From contig NZ_RBEE01000008.1 in the NCBI RefSeq assembly GCF_003725795.1, positions 1-64,000 on the forward strand: 64,000 bases of DNA, written 5' to 3'. Both the position numbers and the translations under genes were made by a program. How positions within the stretch are numbered: the stretch's first letter is position 1; every line of letters begins with the position of its first letter. Shown here in pieces: positions 42,819-52,208 of the stretch. Origin of the DNA: Pedobacter jejuensis (GTDB lineage: Bacteria > Bacteroidota > Bacteroidia > Sphingobacteriales > Sphingobacteriaceae). The notes beneath the pieces were generated by a model. The model saw only the letters and a program-made list of their open reading frames with translations, ran no database searches and was not told the DNA's origin.

Positions 42819-44489
42819 TTATAATCTAGAGAACTTAACGAAACCGTCTAAAATCAGATTACAAATCCTTCTTAAATTTTTCTCATCGCTTACATAAGTC
42901 AGACTTTTTTCGCTACTGATATTGCCCAGTTCAATAACTACAGCTGGAATTTTTGATTCTCTGGTTAAAAGCAAATTTGCATTTTTAAGACTATCTCGAA
43001 CTTCTAAATCTCCCAATTGATTCAAAGAAGTTAATAAATAACCACCAAATTTTTTAGACATTTTAATATTTGGGTTCGATTTAGTTACAAATATCTCTAT
43101 TCCTTCAAAACTGGGTTTCATACTCGCTTTTGGCATAGAATTATGATGAATGGATATAAAAGCGGTTGCATCTTCATTAGGCAATCGCTCCCGAAGTGCT
43201 ATCATGGTATCATTACTTCTAGTTAATACAACTTTTATATTTCTTTTGTTAGCCTCTTCTTTAAGAATTTGAGCCGCTCTTAAATTCAAATCCTTCTCCT
43301 TCACCCCTCCAACACCAACCGAAGCACCATCTCTCCCGCCATGACCTGCATCCACAACCAATATTATTTCCTTTCCAGTTTGCAAAACCTTCATATCCTT
43401 ATTAATCGATACTGAATTTTGATGCTCATTAATATTGAGTATGTTATCTAAATTAATCGCGGCCAATTGATTTTGGCTACTATTTAAATTGCCTTTCAAT
43501 AATCTGGTAGAACCATCAAGTTTTTTAGCAGTTAAATTATTGGACAAGGGCACTTCTGCTGGTATAACTCTGTTTGGTAAAACAGAACCATTACGTAGTA
43601 TTTGCTTTTCAATAATTATCTGCTTTTTATTGATAAAAGCCATAAAGCAAAAACACAGCACAGGAATGATTGCTAAATAAACAATCTTTTTTTCGGGTGT
43701 ATTAGGTTTTTTAAACATCATAGTAATTCGTTTTTTTAATGGTAGTTTACTAAAGTTATGTGTTGCAAAATTATCTGATGGTTTAGCTAAACTCAATAAT
43801 AGTGAAGCGTACAATTTTTTATCAGTTCTGGTATTTGTTTCTTCATCGGCCAGAAACTCATGATTAGCCTCAACCGCAAAGCGCCAGAGATAAACTATTG
43901 GGTTAAACCACAAAATGCAAGCGGCAATATTTACTATTGCTTTATCAACACTATGCATCTGTGCAACATGCACCATTTCATGTGCTGTAACCAAGTTTTT
44001 TTCCTCTTCAGAAAGTGAAGCATCAACGACAATCTTGTTAAAAAAAGAGCAATTTTTTAGTTTGCAGAACGTATTTACTAAAATAACAGAACCTATTTGA
44101 GACACCTTATGCTTATGTAAGCTGTATTTTATATATCCCATACTTACCAAATATTTCAGCAGAAATAGTAATGCAATTGCGTAATAACAGTATTCTAGTA
44201 TGTGCATCCAATTGGATGGATTAGAAATATTTCCTATGTTATTTTCAATATTCTCTTCGATGGCTGTGTCGGTGCTGTAAGCAATGTTTAACTGACTTGC
44301 ATTTTTGTTTACAAAAACCTCTTGAGTGTTTTCAATAGTTAAGGCAGGTATTACGAAACTAACAATAAGTGCAAGAATTAGATACGCCCTATTTAACTTA
44401 AAAAATGTTAGTTTAGCCAAAAGCAATTGATAAGTTGCGAAAAAGATTGCTGTGCAGGTTGATACCTTTAAAAGATAAATTAGCATCAT
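42819..44489 (-). CDS. M56 (BlaR1-like) membrane protease fused to N-acetylmuramoyl-L-alanine amidase
   Basis: This 556-aa protein has membrane helices at about 1-23, 35-52 and 100-120. An M56 zinc protease domain has H170-E-x-x-H174 and the downstream EANHEFLADEE motif. A further helix (about 268-285) and a periplasmic linker precede an Amidase_3 domain (about 375-556). The amidase ligands are present: H383 (DAGHGG), E398, H448 (SIHHN) and catalytic E520 (VIELGN). In BlaR1 the position after the last helix holds a penicillin-sensing domain; here an apparently active wall hydrolase replaces it. It lies 2 bp downstream of a BlaI-like repressor gene, its likely proteolytic target. Confidence 0.88.
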   Translation of the reverse strand: MMLIYLLKVSTCTAIFFATYQLLLAKLTFFKLNRAYLILALIVSFVIPALTIENTQEVFVNKNASQLNIAYSTDTAIEENIENNIGNISNPSNWMHILEYCYYAIALLFLLKYLVSMGYIKYSLHKHKVSQIGSVILVNTFCKLKNCSFFNKIVVDASLSEEEKNLVTAHEMVHVAQMHSVDKAIVNIAACILWFNPIVYLWRFAVEANHEFLADEETNTRTDKKLYASLLLSLAKPSDNFATHNFSKLPLKKRITMMFKKPNTPEKKIVYLAIIPVLCFCFMAFINKKQIIIEKQILRNGSVLPNRVIPAEVPLSNNLTAKKLDGSTRLLKGNLNSSQNQLAAINLDNILNINEHQNSVSINKDMKVLQTGKEIILVVDAGHGGRDGASVGVGGVKEKDLNLRAAQILKEEANKRNIKVVLTRSNDTMIALRERLPNEDATAFISIHHNSMPKASMKPSFEGIEIFVTKSNPNIKMSKKFGGYLLTSLNQLGDLEVRDSLKNANLLLTRESKIPAVVIELGNISSEKSLTYVSDEKNLRRICNLILDGFVKFSRL

Positions 44490-44491
44490 AT

Positions 44492-44851
44492 TTAATTTTG
44501 ATTAATAATTTTCTTAATCTCTTCTATATCTTTCTCACTCAATTTTTCTTCCCTTACCATAAATGATAATAGACTAGCTGGAGAACTATCAAAATATCCT
44601 GAAAACAATTTGGAAAAGGTTGTTTTGGCGTATTGTTCTTTGGTTATAGCAGGGAAATATTCGTAAGTTTTACCGTAGGCTTTATATTTTAAATAGCCTT
44701 TTTTTTCGAGCAACCGAACAATAGATGATATCGTATTATATGGTGGTTTTGGTTCATCATCCAGTTCATCAATTATATCTTTAACAAAAGCTTTTTGCAG
44801 CTTCCAAAAAACCTGCATAATACGCTCTTCTGTTTTAGTTAATTCTTCCAT
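44492..44851 (-). CDS. BlaI/MecI/CopY-family transcriptional repressor
   Basis: This protein of about 119 aa has a winged-helix DNA-binding domain (TKTEERIMQVFWKLQKAFVKDII, YNTISSIVRLLEKKGYLKYKAYGKTYEYFPAI). A C-terminal dimerisation helix region contains the cleavage area of BlaI-type repressors. It probably represses its own operon (repressor, M56-amidase, beta-barrel) until cleaved by the M56 protein. Start ATG 44851 is preferred to an upstream TTG; the promoter prediction puts the transcript start almost at this ATG. Confidence 0.9.
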   Translation of the reverse strand: MEELTKTEERIMQVFWKLQKAFVKDIIDELDDEPKPPYNTISSIVRLLEKKGYLKYKAYGKTYEYFPAITKEQYAKTTFSKLFSGYFDSSPASLLSFMVREEKLSEKDIEEIKKIINQN

Positions 44852-44854
44852 AAT

Positions 44855-44938
44855 CAAATGTATAACTTAATTTTCAGTTATACAACTTAAATTTAAGTTA
44901 ATTACCTTAAAAATCAGTTTTAAGATTTAAAAAACTGA
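44855..44938 (-). promoter_or_regulatory. Predicted promoter of the blaI-like operon with three overlapping inverted repeats
   Basis: On the minus strand, TTG (44883-44885) and TACATTTG (44855-44862) are 20 bp apart, matching the Bacteroidota -33/-7 promoter. The inverted repeat TATAACT-N8-AGTTATA (44861-44882) fills the spacer. The 16-bp perfect palindrome AACTTAAATTTAAGTT (44884-44899) covers the -33 side. TCAGTTTT-N9-AAAACTGA (44914-44938) lies upstream. Such placement fits autorepression by the BlaI-like protein. The predicted transcript is nearly leaderless. Confidence 0.6.
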
Positions 44939-44988
44939 AAATAATGCTGTTGGGCAATTTACAAGAGATTTTAATACGTGTCATTTTT

Positions 44989-46475
44989 GGAAATGAGCGT
45001 TCAGTATTTCATCGGGAATAACAGTCCTGTCATTCGCTGTAGCCCTCATTGAAGAAATTCGGGGCTGCCGCTTCTGCCAGGTTTAGAGTGAAAGGATGGT
45101 ACAACTCACCTTAAAATTCACAAGATTAATGCCGACAAAGGCATCTAACCTTCGTACCTAAACCCGATCGAAGCGAGATGCTACCGATTTTTCATCGGGA
45201 GCAGAAGCCGGAGCGGGACTGAAAACCTCCAAGCACACAGAACCCATAATTTCCAAAAAATCTTTTTAGATTTTCAATTCTTTAGTTACGTTAAATATTT
45301 ATTAAAGAGTTTGATGAGCCGAAAAACAATATAGTTTTTTGGAAATGAGCGTTCAGTATTTCATCGGGTACAGCAGTCCTGTCATTCGCTGTAGCCCTCA
45401 TTGAAGAAATTCGGGGCTGCCGCTTCTGCCAGGTTTAGAGTGAAAGGATGGTACAAATAAAATTCACAAGATTAATGCCTCCAAAGGCACCTAACCTTTG
45501 TAACTAAACCCGATCGAAGCTAGATGCTACCGATTTTTCATCGGGAGCAGAAGCGGGAGCGGGACTGCAGACCTCCAAAAGCACAGAACCCTAAATTTTC
45601 AAAAAATCTTTTTAGATTACTAATAAGTGGTTTCCAATTCTCTAATGACGTTAAATATTTATCAAAGAGTTTGATGCCCGAAAAAGAATATGTTTTTTTT
45701 GGAAATGAGCGTTCAACTTTTCATCGGGTACAGCAGTCCTGTCATTCGCTGTAGCCCTCATTGAAGAAATTCGGGGCTGCCGCTTCTGCCAGGTTTAGAG
45801 TGAAAGGATGGCACAGCCTAAAATTCATAAGATTAATGCCTTCAACGGTATTTACCATTGTATCTAAACCCGATCGAAGCGAGATGCTGCCGATTTTTCA
45901 TCGGGAGCAGAAGCGGGAGCGGGACTGAAAACCTCCAAGCACACAGAACCCTAAGTTTCCAAAAAATCTTTTTAGATTACTAATAAGTGATTTTCAATTC
46001 TCTAATGACGTTAAATATTTATCAAAGAGTTTGATGCCCGAAAAAGAATATGTTTTTTTTTGGAAATGAGCGTTCAACTTTTCATCGGGAATAGCATTCT
46101 TGTCATTCGTTGTAGCCCTCATTGAAGAAATTCGGAGCTGCCGCTTCTGCCAGGTTTAGAGTGAAAGGATGGTACAACTCAACTTAAAATTCAAAAGATT
46201 AATGCCTCCAAAGGCACCTAACCTTTGTGCCTAAACCCGATCGAAGCGAAATGCTACCGATTTTTCATCGGGAGCAGAAGCGGGACTGAAAACCTCCAAG
46301 CACACAGAACCCTACATTTCCAAAAAAATTAAGCAGATAATTTGTTTTGGCACATTCAATGGCGTTAACCTTCGTACCTAAACCCGATCGAAGCGAGATG
46401 CTACCGATTTTTCATCGGGAGCAGAAGCGGGAGCGGGACTGCACACCCCCAAGCACACAGAAACCTACATTTCCA
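44989..46475 (+). repeat. Intergenic repeat units R3-R7, head-to-tail, about 360-bp period
   Basis: Copies begin GGAAATGAGCG at 44989, 45341, 45701 and 46062. A partial fifth (about 46367-46465) keeps only the second half. All are in the same orientation as R1-R2. Shared blocks are TCATTCG(C/T)TGTAGCCCTCATTG, TTCGG(G/A)GCTGCCGCTTCTGCC, AACCCGATCGAAGC and the hairpin CCGATTTTTCATCGG. GCAGAAGCGGGAGCGGGACTG-like ends and AATCT-TTTT-AGATT linkers follow. R6 lacks one GGGAGC hexamer. The 1.6-kb stretch contains no supported gene. Confidence 0.92.
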
Positions 46476-46523
46476 AAAAATCTAAACAGATACTAAAAAA
46501 ACTCGACGCCTAAAAAAGAGAAT

Positions 46524-47180
46524 TTATTTACTCATACCAGCCAATGCATTTATGGTTAATGCAACAATTACAGTATTAAAAATGAATGCGATTACGCTAT
46601 GCAATAATGTAACTCGTCTAATCTTTCTGGAAGAAATTTCGACATCCGAAACTTGAAAAGTCATACCAATTACAAATGAAAAATAGGCAAAATCTATAAA
46701 GTCTGGTTTTTCATTACCTGGAAATTCTAAACCTGTTCCTTCACTTTCGGCATCTCCATAAAATAAATGTGCATAACGCATGGTAAAAGTTGTGTGCACC
46801 AAAGCCCATGATAAAAACATTCCTGCTATGGCAACGATTAAATCGAGGGTTTTTACTTCTTTATCGAGCAAAACCAGAATTACAGCAAGCAGACCTGCGA
46901 AGGTTGAAACTACAACGATTGCAAAGATTTCTCCTCGGGTTTCATCTTGCATTTTTGCTTTTAGATGGGTTTGAGCTGGAGACGTATGGAAAAACATATA
47001 CCAGTGTAGGGAAATAAGCATTACACAGAAAGAATCCCAACCCAACATAATCTGGGCTAGCACACCAATGCTTAATAAAAATGAAATAAGGTAAACGCTG
47101 AGTCCAAAGCAGAAACTTATTAATAGCGTATGCAATGCAGACCGCTTTTGAATACCGCTTAATTTTGCTTCTGGTTTCAT
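46524..47180 (-). CDS. DUF1345 family membrane protein
   Basis: This 218-aa protein has five or six transmembrane helices. The DUF1345 core reads LLAVILVLLDKE, LSWALVHTTFTMRYAHLFY and PDFIDFAYFSFVIGMTFQVSDVEISS. Function is unknown. It overlaps the upstream methyltransferase stop by 4 bp (ATGA), so the two are co-translated. Confidence 0.88.
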   Translation of the reverse strand: MKPEAKLSGIQKRSALHTLLISFCFGLSVYLISFLLSIGVLAQIMLGWDSFCVMLISLHWYMFFHTSPAQTHLKAKMQDETRGEIFAIVVVSTFAGLLAVILVLLDKEVKTLDLIVAIAGMFLSWALVHTTFTMRYAHLFYGDAESEGTGLEFPGNEKPDFIDFAYFSFVIGMTFQVSDVEISSRKIRRVTLLHSVIAFIFNTVIVALTINALAGMSK

Positions 47181-47965
47181 TGCTTAAATTTCAACTTAAA
47201 ATGTTCTTTTGCCTGCCCTTTTTTAAAATAAACTAAGCCGATCCAAAACAAATCAATGGTAATCGTAACTTCAGGATGACTTTTAATTTCTGTCCATGCT
47301 TCTTTCATACCTTGGCTCCAGTAAATATCATCAAAAATAAGCAAAGAGTTTTCGGTAATTTTTGGCAAACACCATTTAAAATAATTCAGAGTTGCATCTT
47401 TACGATGGTTGCCATCTATATACACAAAATCTAAAGTTTGTTGATTATTAATGATATCGGGCAAGATTAAATCGAAGTTTCCGACGTGTAAATCTATATT
47501 ATTCAGATTCAAATCTTTAAAATTCTGCTTTGCAACCTTAGCAGTTTCTGGACAACCTTCTATCGTTATTAATCTTGAAGAAGGGCTAGATTTTGATAAG
47601 TAAGCGGAGGTGATCCCCAGGCAAGTACCCAATTCTATTGCGGTTTTTGGATTTGTTTGTTGGGCTAAACGATAAATTAATTTCGCTAATCGCGGACTTT
47701 TTAAAGCGTTTTTGGCAATTTCACTTACCTTTTTAGTCCTATTTTTATTTAAATGAGAACCTGCTCCAAGGTCGGTAACGGTGATTATAGAATCGTCATT
47801 AAAAAGTTTTTTTCGCTGTGCTTCTATATTTTTGTATTCAGGTTTATCGCTAAAATCGTAAATTACCTCGTCTGCAAGCTTATATACAAAAGGCGAATGC
47901 GTACCATGCCTGGTTTTTGCAGTTAAATGGTGCTTTAAGTAATCTGTAATAAATTGAATTATCAT
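47177..47965 (-). CDS. Class I SAM-dependent methyltransferase (O-methyltransferase-like)
   Basis: This protein of about 262 aa has a Rossmann core with AIELGTCLGITSAYLS (SAM loop), RLITIEGCPETAKVA, LDFVYIDGNHRKDATLNYF and LIFDDIYWSQGM. This resembles the Methyltransf_24/O-methyltransferase group. The N-terminal FITDYLKHHLTAKTRHGTHSPFVYKLADEVIYD is a pattern seen in Bacteroidota homologues. The substrate is unknown. It is coupled to the DUF1345 gene. The ATG at 47965 is preferred to an upstream TTG. Confidence 0.87.
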   Translation of the reverse strand: MIIQFITDYLKHHLTAKTRHGTHSPFVYKLADEVIYDFSDKPEYKNIEAQRKKLFNDDSIITVTDLGAGSHLNKNRTKKVSEIAKNALKSPRLAKLIYRLAQQTNPKTAIELGTCLGITSAYLSKSSPSSRLITIEGCPETAKVAKQNFKDLNLNNIDLHVGNFDLILPDIINNQQTLDFVYIDGNHRKDATLNYFKWCLPKITENSLLIFDDIYWSQGMKEAWTEIKSHPEVTITIDLFWIGLVYFKKGQAKEHFKLKFKQ

Positions 47966-48008
47966 ATATTGCAAAAGTAATTAATCGCCGCAAACGTATG
48001 TATGTTTT

Positions 48009-48881
48009 ATGGAAAATAACACAGAAATAAGCGCCTTAGTTAAATTGCTTGATGACCCGGATGAAGAGGTTTTTCAGCATGTTGAGGAAAAACTGCTGCA
48101 ATATGGCGGCGAAGTAATCCATTTTTTAGAGAATGCCTGGGAACAATCGTTCGATGGACTTTTGCAAGAGCGAATAGAGAATATTGTTCATAAAATTCAG
48201 TTCAATACGGTAAAGGAAGATTTAAATCTATGGTATTTGAGTGGTGCTTTCGATTTGCTTCAAGGTGCTTTAATCATTAATCGCTATCAATATCCCGATT
48301 TAGATGAGCAGAAAATCATCGTTCAGCTGGAAGAAATAAAGCGTGAAATTTGGTTGGGCTTGCAATATGAAATGAGTTCTGTTGAAAAAGTTAAACTCAT
48401 CAATCATGTTTTGTACCAGCAGTTTGGCTTTGGTGGCAATACCAAAAACCATCACGACCCACAAAATTCTTATCTCAACCAGGTTTTAGAGAGTAAAAAA
48501 GGAAATCAGATTTCTTTGGCCATCATCTATTCTACATTAGCACAGCGGTTAGATATGCCTATTTATGGCATCAATTTACCGCAGCATTTTATTTTAGGTT
48601 TTATTGATGAAAGCAAACAGGAGAGTAAAGAATATGGCGTTTTATTTTACATAAATGCTTTTAATAAAGGTAATATTTTTGGCAAACATGATGTTGACCA
48701 ATTTCTTCGCCAGTTAAATTTAGAAGCTTTACCAGAATATTATAGGCCATGTAGCAACACGGATATCATTCGCCGGGTAATTAGAAACTTAATATCTGCT
48801 TATGAAAATGCTGGTGCAACAGAAAAAGTGGCAGAACTTAATGAGCTGCAGAAAATCATCGCACAAGATGGCAAAGAATAA
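48009..48881 (+). CDS. SirB1/transglutaminase-like family protein
   Basis: This 290-aa protein has the SirB1 pattern: DPQNSYLNQVLESKKGNQISLAIIYSTLAQRLDMPIYGINLPQHFILGF, interrupted by short insertions. The Cys-His-Asp transglutaminase core is degenerate; Ser replaces the usual Cys in QISLA, with His at LPQHFI. HEAT-like helices occur at the N-terminus. It is a cytosolic protein of unclear role. Transcription diverges from the methyltransferase gene, 43 bp away. Confidence 0.8.
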   Translation: MENNTEISALVKLLDDPDEEVFQHVEEKLLQYGGEVIHFLENAWEQSFDGLLQERIENIVHKIQFNTVKEDLNLWYLSGAFDLLQGALIINRYQYPDLDEQKIIVQLEEIKREIWLGLQYEMSSVEKVKLINHVLYQQFGFGGNTKNHHDPQNSYLNQVLESKKGNQISLAIIYSTLAQRLDMPIYGINLPQHFILGFIDESKQESKEYGVLFYINAFNKGNIFGKHDVDQFLRQLNLEALPEYYRPCSNTDIIRRVIRNLISAYENAGATEKVAELNELQKIIAQDGKE

Positions 48882-48983
48882 CTTAAATTTTAAAACTACA
48901 ATAACCGAGATTGGTTCATTCTTTATAAGACGATAATCCGTATCCTTATTACTAAATTATTTTATCCCAACCCTTCCGTATTT

Positions 48984-50090
48984 ATGAACAACCATCCCAA
49001 ATTAAAATTCTTGATTACAATCTTATTATTCCTCTTTTGCAGCATTAATTTAAACGCCCAAAAAACAGTAAAACCAAATGTTATAGCCTATTACACGGGT
49101 GGCGGTGGAACAGTTCTCGATAGCTTTCCAGTGGAGAAAATAAGCCACTTAATTTACAGTTTCGGGCATTTAAAAGGCGATAGCATGCATATCAGTTCTG
49201 CAAAAGATTCTGCTTTGATTGCTAAAATGATTTCACTAAAAAGTCGTAACCCTAATTTAAAAGTTATGATGGCTATGGGTGGATGGAGTGCATGTGCAAA
49301 TTGTTCGGAAGTGTTTAGCCGAGCTGAAGGCAGAAAAACTTTCGCTAAAACAACTAAGAATCTGCTCGATTATTTTCAGGCAGATGGGATTGACATTGAT
49401 TGGGAATATCCAGCAGTTGTGGGCTTTCCCGGGCACAGGTATACCGAAGATGATAAACACAACTTTACTTTACTTATTGCAGAATTGCGCAAAAAACTTG
49501 GCAAAAAAGCCGAAATTAGTTTTGCAGCCGGAGGAACAAAAAACTGCATCGATTCTTGTTTCGAATGGGATAAAGTAATGCCTTTCGTCAATAGGGTAAA
49601 TTTGATGAGTTATGATTTGGTGAGCGGTTATGCTACAAAGAGCGGACATCATACGCCATTATATTCTACCAAAGAATTGCCGCTCTCGGCAGATTACGCC
49701 ATTAACGAATTAATTAAATTAGGCGTACCTGCAAGTAAAATCGCTTTAGGAGCTGCATTCTACGCCAGAATTTTCGAGAATACAACTGATGCAAACCAAG
49801 GTTTATACCAGCCCACCAAATTTTTAAGTGGCGTATCTTACAAAAATTTTAAAACAGAGTTTTCAGAAGCAAACGGATACAAATATTATTGGGATGATGA
49901 AGCCAAGGCGCCCTACTATTACAATGCGACCACTCGCCGAATGGCTACTTTCGATGATCCAAAATCAATAGCTTTAAAAACTAAATACGTTATAGATAAA
50001 AAGCTTAATGGGATTATGTTTTGGGAGTTGACGGATGATGCTTACTCGGATGGGTTATTGAGTGTGATTGATGCTTCTTTAAAGAATTAA
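48984..50090 (+). CDS. Secreted GH18 chitinase-like glycoside hydrolase
   Basis: This 368-aa protein has a signal peptide ending LNAQ and a GH18 TIM barrel. The catalytic motif DGIDIDWEYP puts the acid Glu at residue 141. Typical substrate-site motifs are VMMAMGGWSAC, INLMSYDLVSG-type (VNLMSYDLVS) and GIMFWELTDDA. It would hydrolyse chitin or related beta-1,4-GlcNAc polymers outside the cell. It has no extra carbohydrate-binding domain or sorting tail, and is monocistronic with a terminator. Confidence 0.93.
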   Translation: MNNHPKLKFLITILLFLFCSINLNAQKTVKPNVIAYYTGGGGTVLDSFPVEKISHLIYSFGHLKGDSMHISSAKDSALIAKMISLKSRNPNLKVMMAMGGWSACANCSEVFSRAEGRKTFAKTTKNLLDYFQADGIDIDWEYPAVVGFPGHRYTEDDKHNFTLLIAELRKKLGKKAEISFAAGGTKNCIDSCFEWDKVMPFVNRVNLMSYDLVSGYATKSGHHTPLYSTKELPLSADYAINELIKLGVPASKIALGAAFYARIFENTTDANQGLYQPTKFLSGVSYKNFKTEFSEANGYKYYWDDEAKAPYYYNATTRRMATFDDPKSIALKTKYVIDKKLNGIMFWELTDDAYSDGLLSVIDASLKN

Positions 50091-50091
50091 A

Positions 50092-50144
50092 AAAGCTTTA
50101 GCAAAACAATCTCTGCGATCTGCAAAGAATTTTGCTAAAGCTTT
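50092..50144. terminator. Long-stem bidirectional terminator
   Basis: A 15-bp perfect inverted repeat AAAGCTTTAGCAAAA / TTTTGCTAAAGCTTT (50092-50106 and 50130-50144) lies just after the chitinase stop. It also faces the convergent lipoprotein gene. The 23-nt loop contains a smaller CTCTGC / GCAAAG-like pairing. Confidence 0.7.
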
Positions 50145-50187
50145 ATGGTTATTCCCTTAATTCAGATATACCGAAATTAGATTTTAA

Positions 50188-51024
50188 CTAGTTACAAGTA
50201 TATTTTAATCCCAAACTAAAACTCGTATTATCAAGTGTAACAATAGCATTACTGCCTGTTTGCCTTTGAAGCAAGTTGTTTTGTAATATATCAATTATTT
50301 TACCACTCGAATCTTTAGTGTAAGTGAAAGTATCAATAACAAATTCTTTATTTCCATTTTGATAACTCGTATTAGTTATCTTTTTAATTTGATTTTTCGA
50401 AACCTTTCCAAATACTCCGTTAGGCACGATAGCATCTACTAAACTTAGACCAGAATTAAGGAATAATGGATCTGTAAAATTTACCGAAGTAATTGCGCTT
50501 TCGCTAGTATATTCAAATTTTATATCATTTATCAAGATGTTATTATAATCATAGATAAGTGCTTGTACTAAATTACCATCGTTATAATTTAATTTTGCCA
50601 CATCTGATATTGGAGTACCTCCATAATTCACTTCACTGATATACCCATCTGTATTATATTTTAGTACAGCAATTTGAGACCCCGCCTCAACTATGTTAAT
50701 TACCCTGCTTTGATTATCTTGATTATATACAATTAAATTCTTATTGGATCCGTTTGTCTCCACCCCATATATATTAGTTGGATTGTAGGTTAGTTCATAT
50801 AGTACTGGCACACCATCTGGATCCTTTCCTGACAGCTTTATAATTTTGCTATTGCTATTGTAAACAACTTCAAAACTTCCTTGCTTGGTTCCTTCTTTAG
50901 GAATAATGGTTGTAATTTTGCAATTACTTTCCTTTTCTGGCTCAACAGTATCATTTTTCTTGCAACTTGCGATACTTATAGCAGCAACCATTGCCACCAT
51001 TAAAAATTTTAATTGTTTGTTCAT
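50188..51024 (-). CDS. Uncharacterised lipoprotein with YD/RHS-like beta repeats (DUF4595-like)
   Basis: This 278-aa protein has a lipoprotein signal (lipobox ending IASC, Cys20). The rest is rich in beta strands with recurring NxxGxI/V patterns (YNSNSKIIKLSGKD, YNTDGYISEVNYGG, YNDGNLVQALIYDYNN). These resemble the bacterial DUF4595 outer-surface lipoproteins. Function is unknown, probably a cell-surface protein. Confidence 0.7.
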   Translation of the reverse strand: MNKQLKFLMVAMVAAISIASCKKNDTVEPEKESNCKITTIIPKEGTKQGSFEVVYNSNSKIIKLSGKDPDGVPVLYELTYNPTNIYGVETNGSNKNLIVYNQDNQSRVINIVEAGSQIAVLKYNTDGYISEVNYGGTPISDVAKLNYNDGNLVQALIYDYNNILINDIKFEYTSESAITSVNFTDPLFLNSGLSLVDAIVPNGVFGKVSKNQIKKITNTSYQNGNKEFVIDTFTYTKDSSGKIIDILQNNLLQRQTGSNAIVTLDNTSFSLGLKYTCN

Positions 51025-51197
51025 GTTAGTTTTTTTTCCTTCGTAATGAAAATGGAGTGCCAGAAGGAAAAAATATTGAATATCAATTAGTTAACAAAAA
51101 AGACAAGCAGATAATATGCAAATAAAGCCCCAAGTTGGGGAAATTATTTAAACAAATGGGGAATATTTTTCTTTTAATTCAGATGGAAAATGCTTCT
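51025..51197. other. Short intergenic region
   Basis: This gap holds the upstream region of the lipoprotein gene and the 3' end of the frameshifted esterase. There is no gene and no clear terminator. Confidence 0.4.
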
Positions 51198-52111
51198 TTA
51201 TAACTTTTCCTTTTTCATCCAGCTGGCCAACAAACTAAACCAATCCACATCAGAAGTTGGATTAATTAAGCCGAAACCATGTCCACCTTTTTCGTATAAA
51301 AACATTTCTGTTTTAACCTTATTTGCTTTTAATACATTGCTTAGCATTACGCTATTTTCTACCGGAACAGATTTATCATCTTTAGCATGTACTAAAAACG
51401 TTGGTGGCGTATTCTTATTTACGTTCTTATCAGCAGAAAAATAATGTTTTAATTCCTGAGATGGATCTGAACCTAATAAATTTTTCATTGTTCCTGCATG
51501 AACAGATTTTTCAAAACTAATTACCGGATAAATCAATGCTGCAAAATCAGGTTTTAAAGATTTTTTTTCAGGGTTATTATTTTGATATCATTATAATGAG
51601 CTAACAAAGTTGATGCTAAATGCCCTCCAGCAGAGAAACCCATCACACCGATTCTATTAGGTTTAATATTGAACTTTTTATAATTTTTCCGAATTAAATA
51701 AATCGCCTGTTCAACATCCTGCAAAAGTGCATAGGTTTTATCTACCATTATTTCATCACTCGGCAAACGATATTTTAGTACAAAAGCAGTAACGCCAATT
51801 TCATTAAAACGTTTGGCAACATCAATCCCTTCATGACTGAAAGCCAATGCACCGTAGCCCCCACCCGGACAAATAATCACAGCTGTACCAGTTGATATAT
51901 TTTGAGGAGCTTCGAAAACGGTTATTGTTGGAACAGATACTTTAGTTATACTTAGCGTACCATTTTGCCGAACTTCCGTATTTTCAACGTAACTATCAGG
52001 AGTTGGCTTTGCTCCCGGAATTGCTCCTGAATAAAGCGGAATAACTTGCTGAGCATGAAGAACAGAAATAGACATAGCCAATAAGATTGTGAACAGGAAT
52101 GATTTATTCAT
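51198..52111 (-). pseudogene. Secreted alpha/beta-hydrolase (BD-FAE/acetyl-xylan-esterase-like), frameshifted
   Basis: Two reading frames together encode one esterase. The 5' part (52111 down to 51554) has a signal peptide, VIICPGGGYGALAFSHEG (oxyanion loop) and GVMGFSAGGHLAS (nucleophile Ser). The 3' part (to 51198) has PPTFLVHAKDDKSVPVENS (Asp) and KGGHGFGL (His). Adding one A to the AAAA run at 51580-51583 (minus strand) restores DIK-NNNPEKKSLKPDF and joins the frames. It is either a recent inactivating mutation or a homopolymer sequencing error. All catalytic residues would be intact if repaired. Confidence 0.85.
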
Positions 52112-52208
52112 TGCTAGAGATATTTAGAGTAAATGGATTACTTAAAGGAAATGTTGAATTAAGATATTTTATAACTGCTGATGTGTCAATTAAATATCTC
52201 TGGTTCAT
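52104..52208 (-). pseudogene. Truncated PIN-domain (VapC-like) toxin
   Basis: A 34-codon frame starts at an ATGA overlap with the antitoxin stop. It begins MNQRYLIDTSAVIKYLN, the N-terminal strand and first catalytic Asp (DTSAV) of PIN nucleases, then runs into unrelated sequence and stops inside the start of the esterase gene. The remaining three acidic residues and about 95 aa of a normal PIN domain are missing. It is a toxin remnant. Confidence 0.7.

Noticed and set aside
44989..46475. Insertion sequence in the repeat arrays
   Set aside because: There is no transposase frame, no terminal inverted repeats and no target-site duplication visible.
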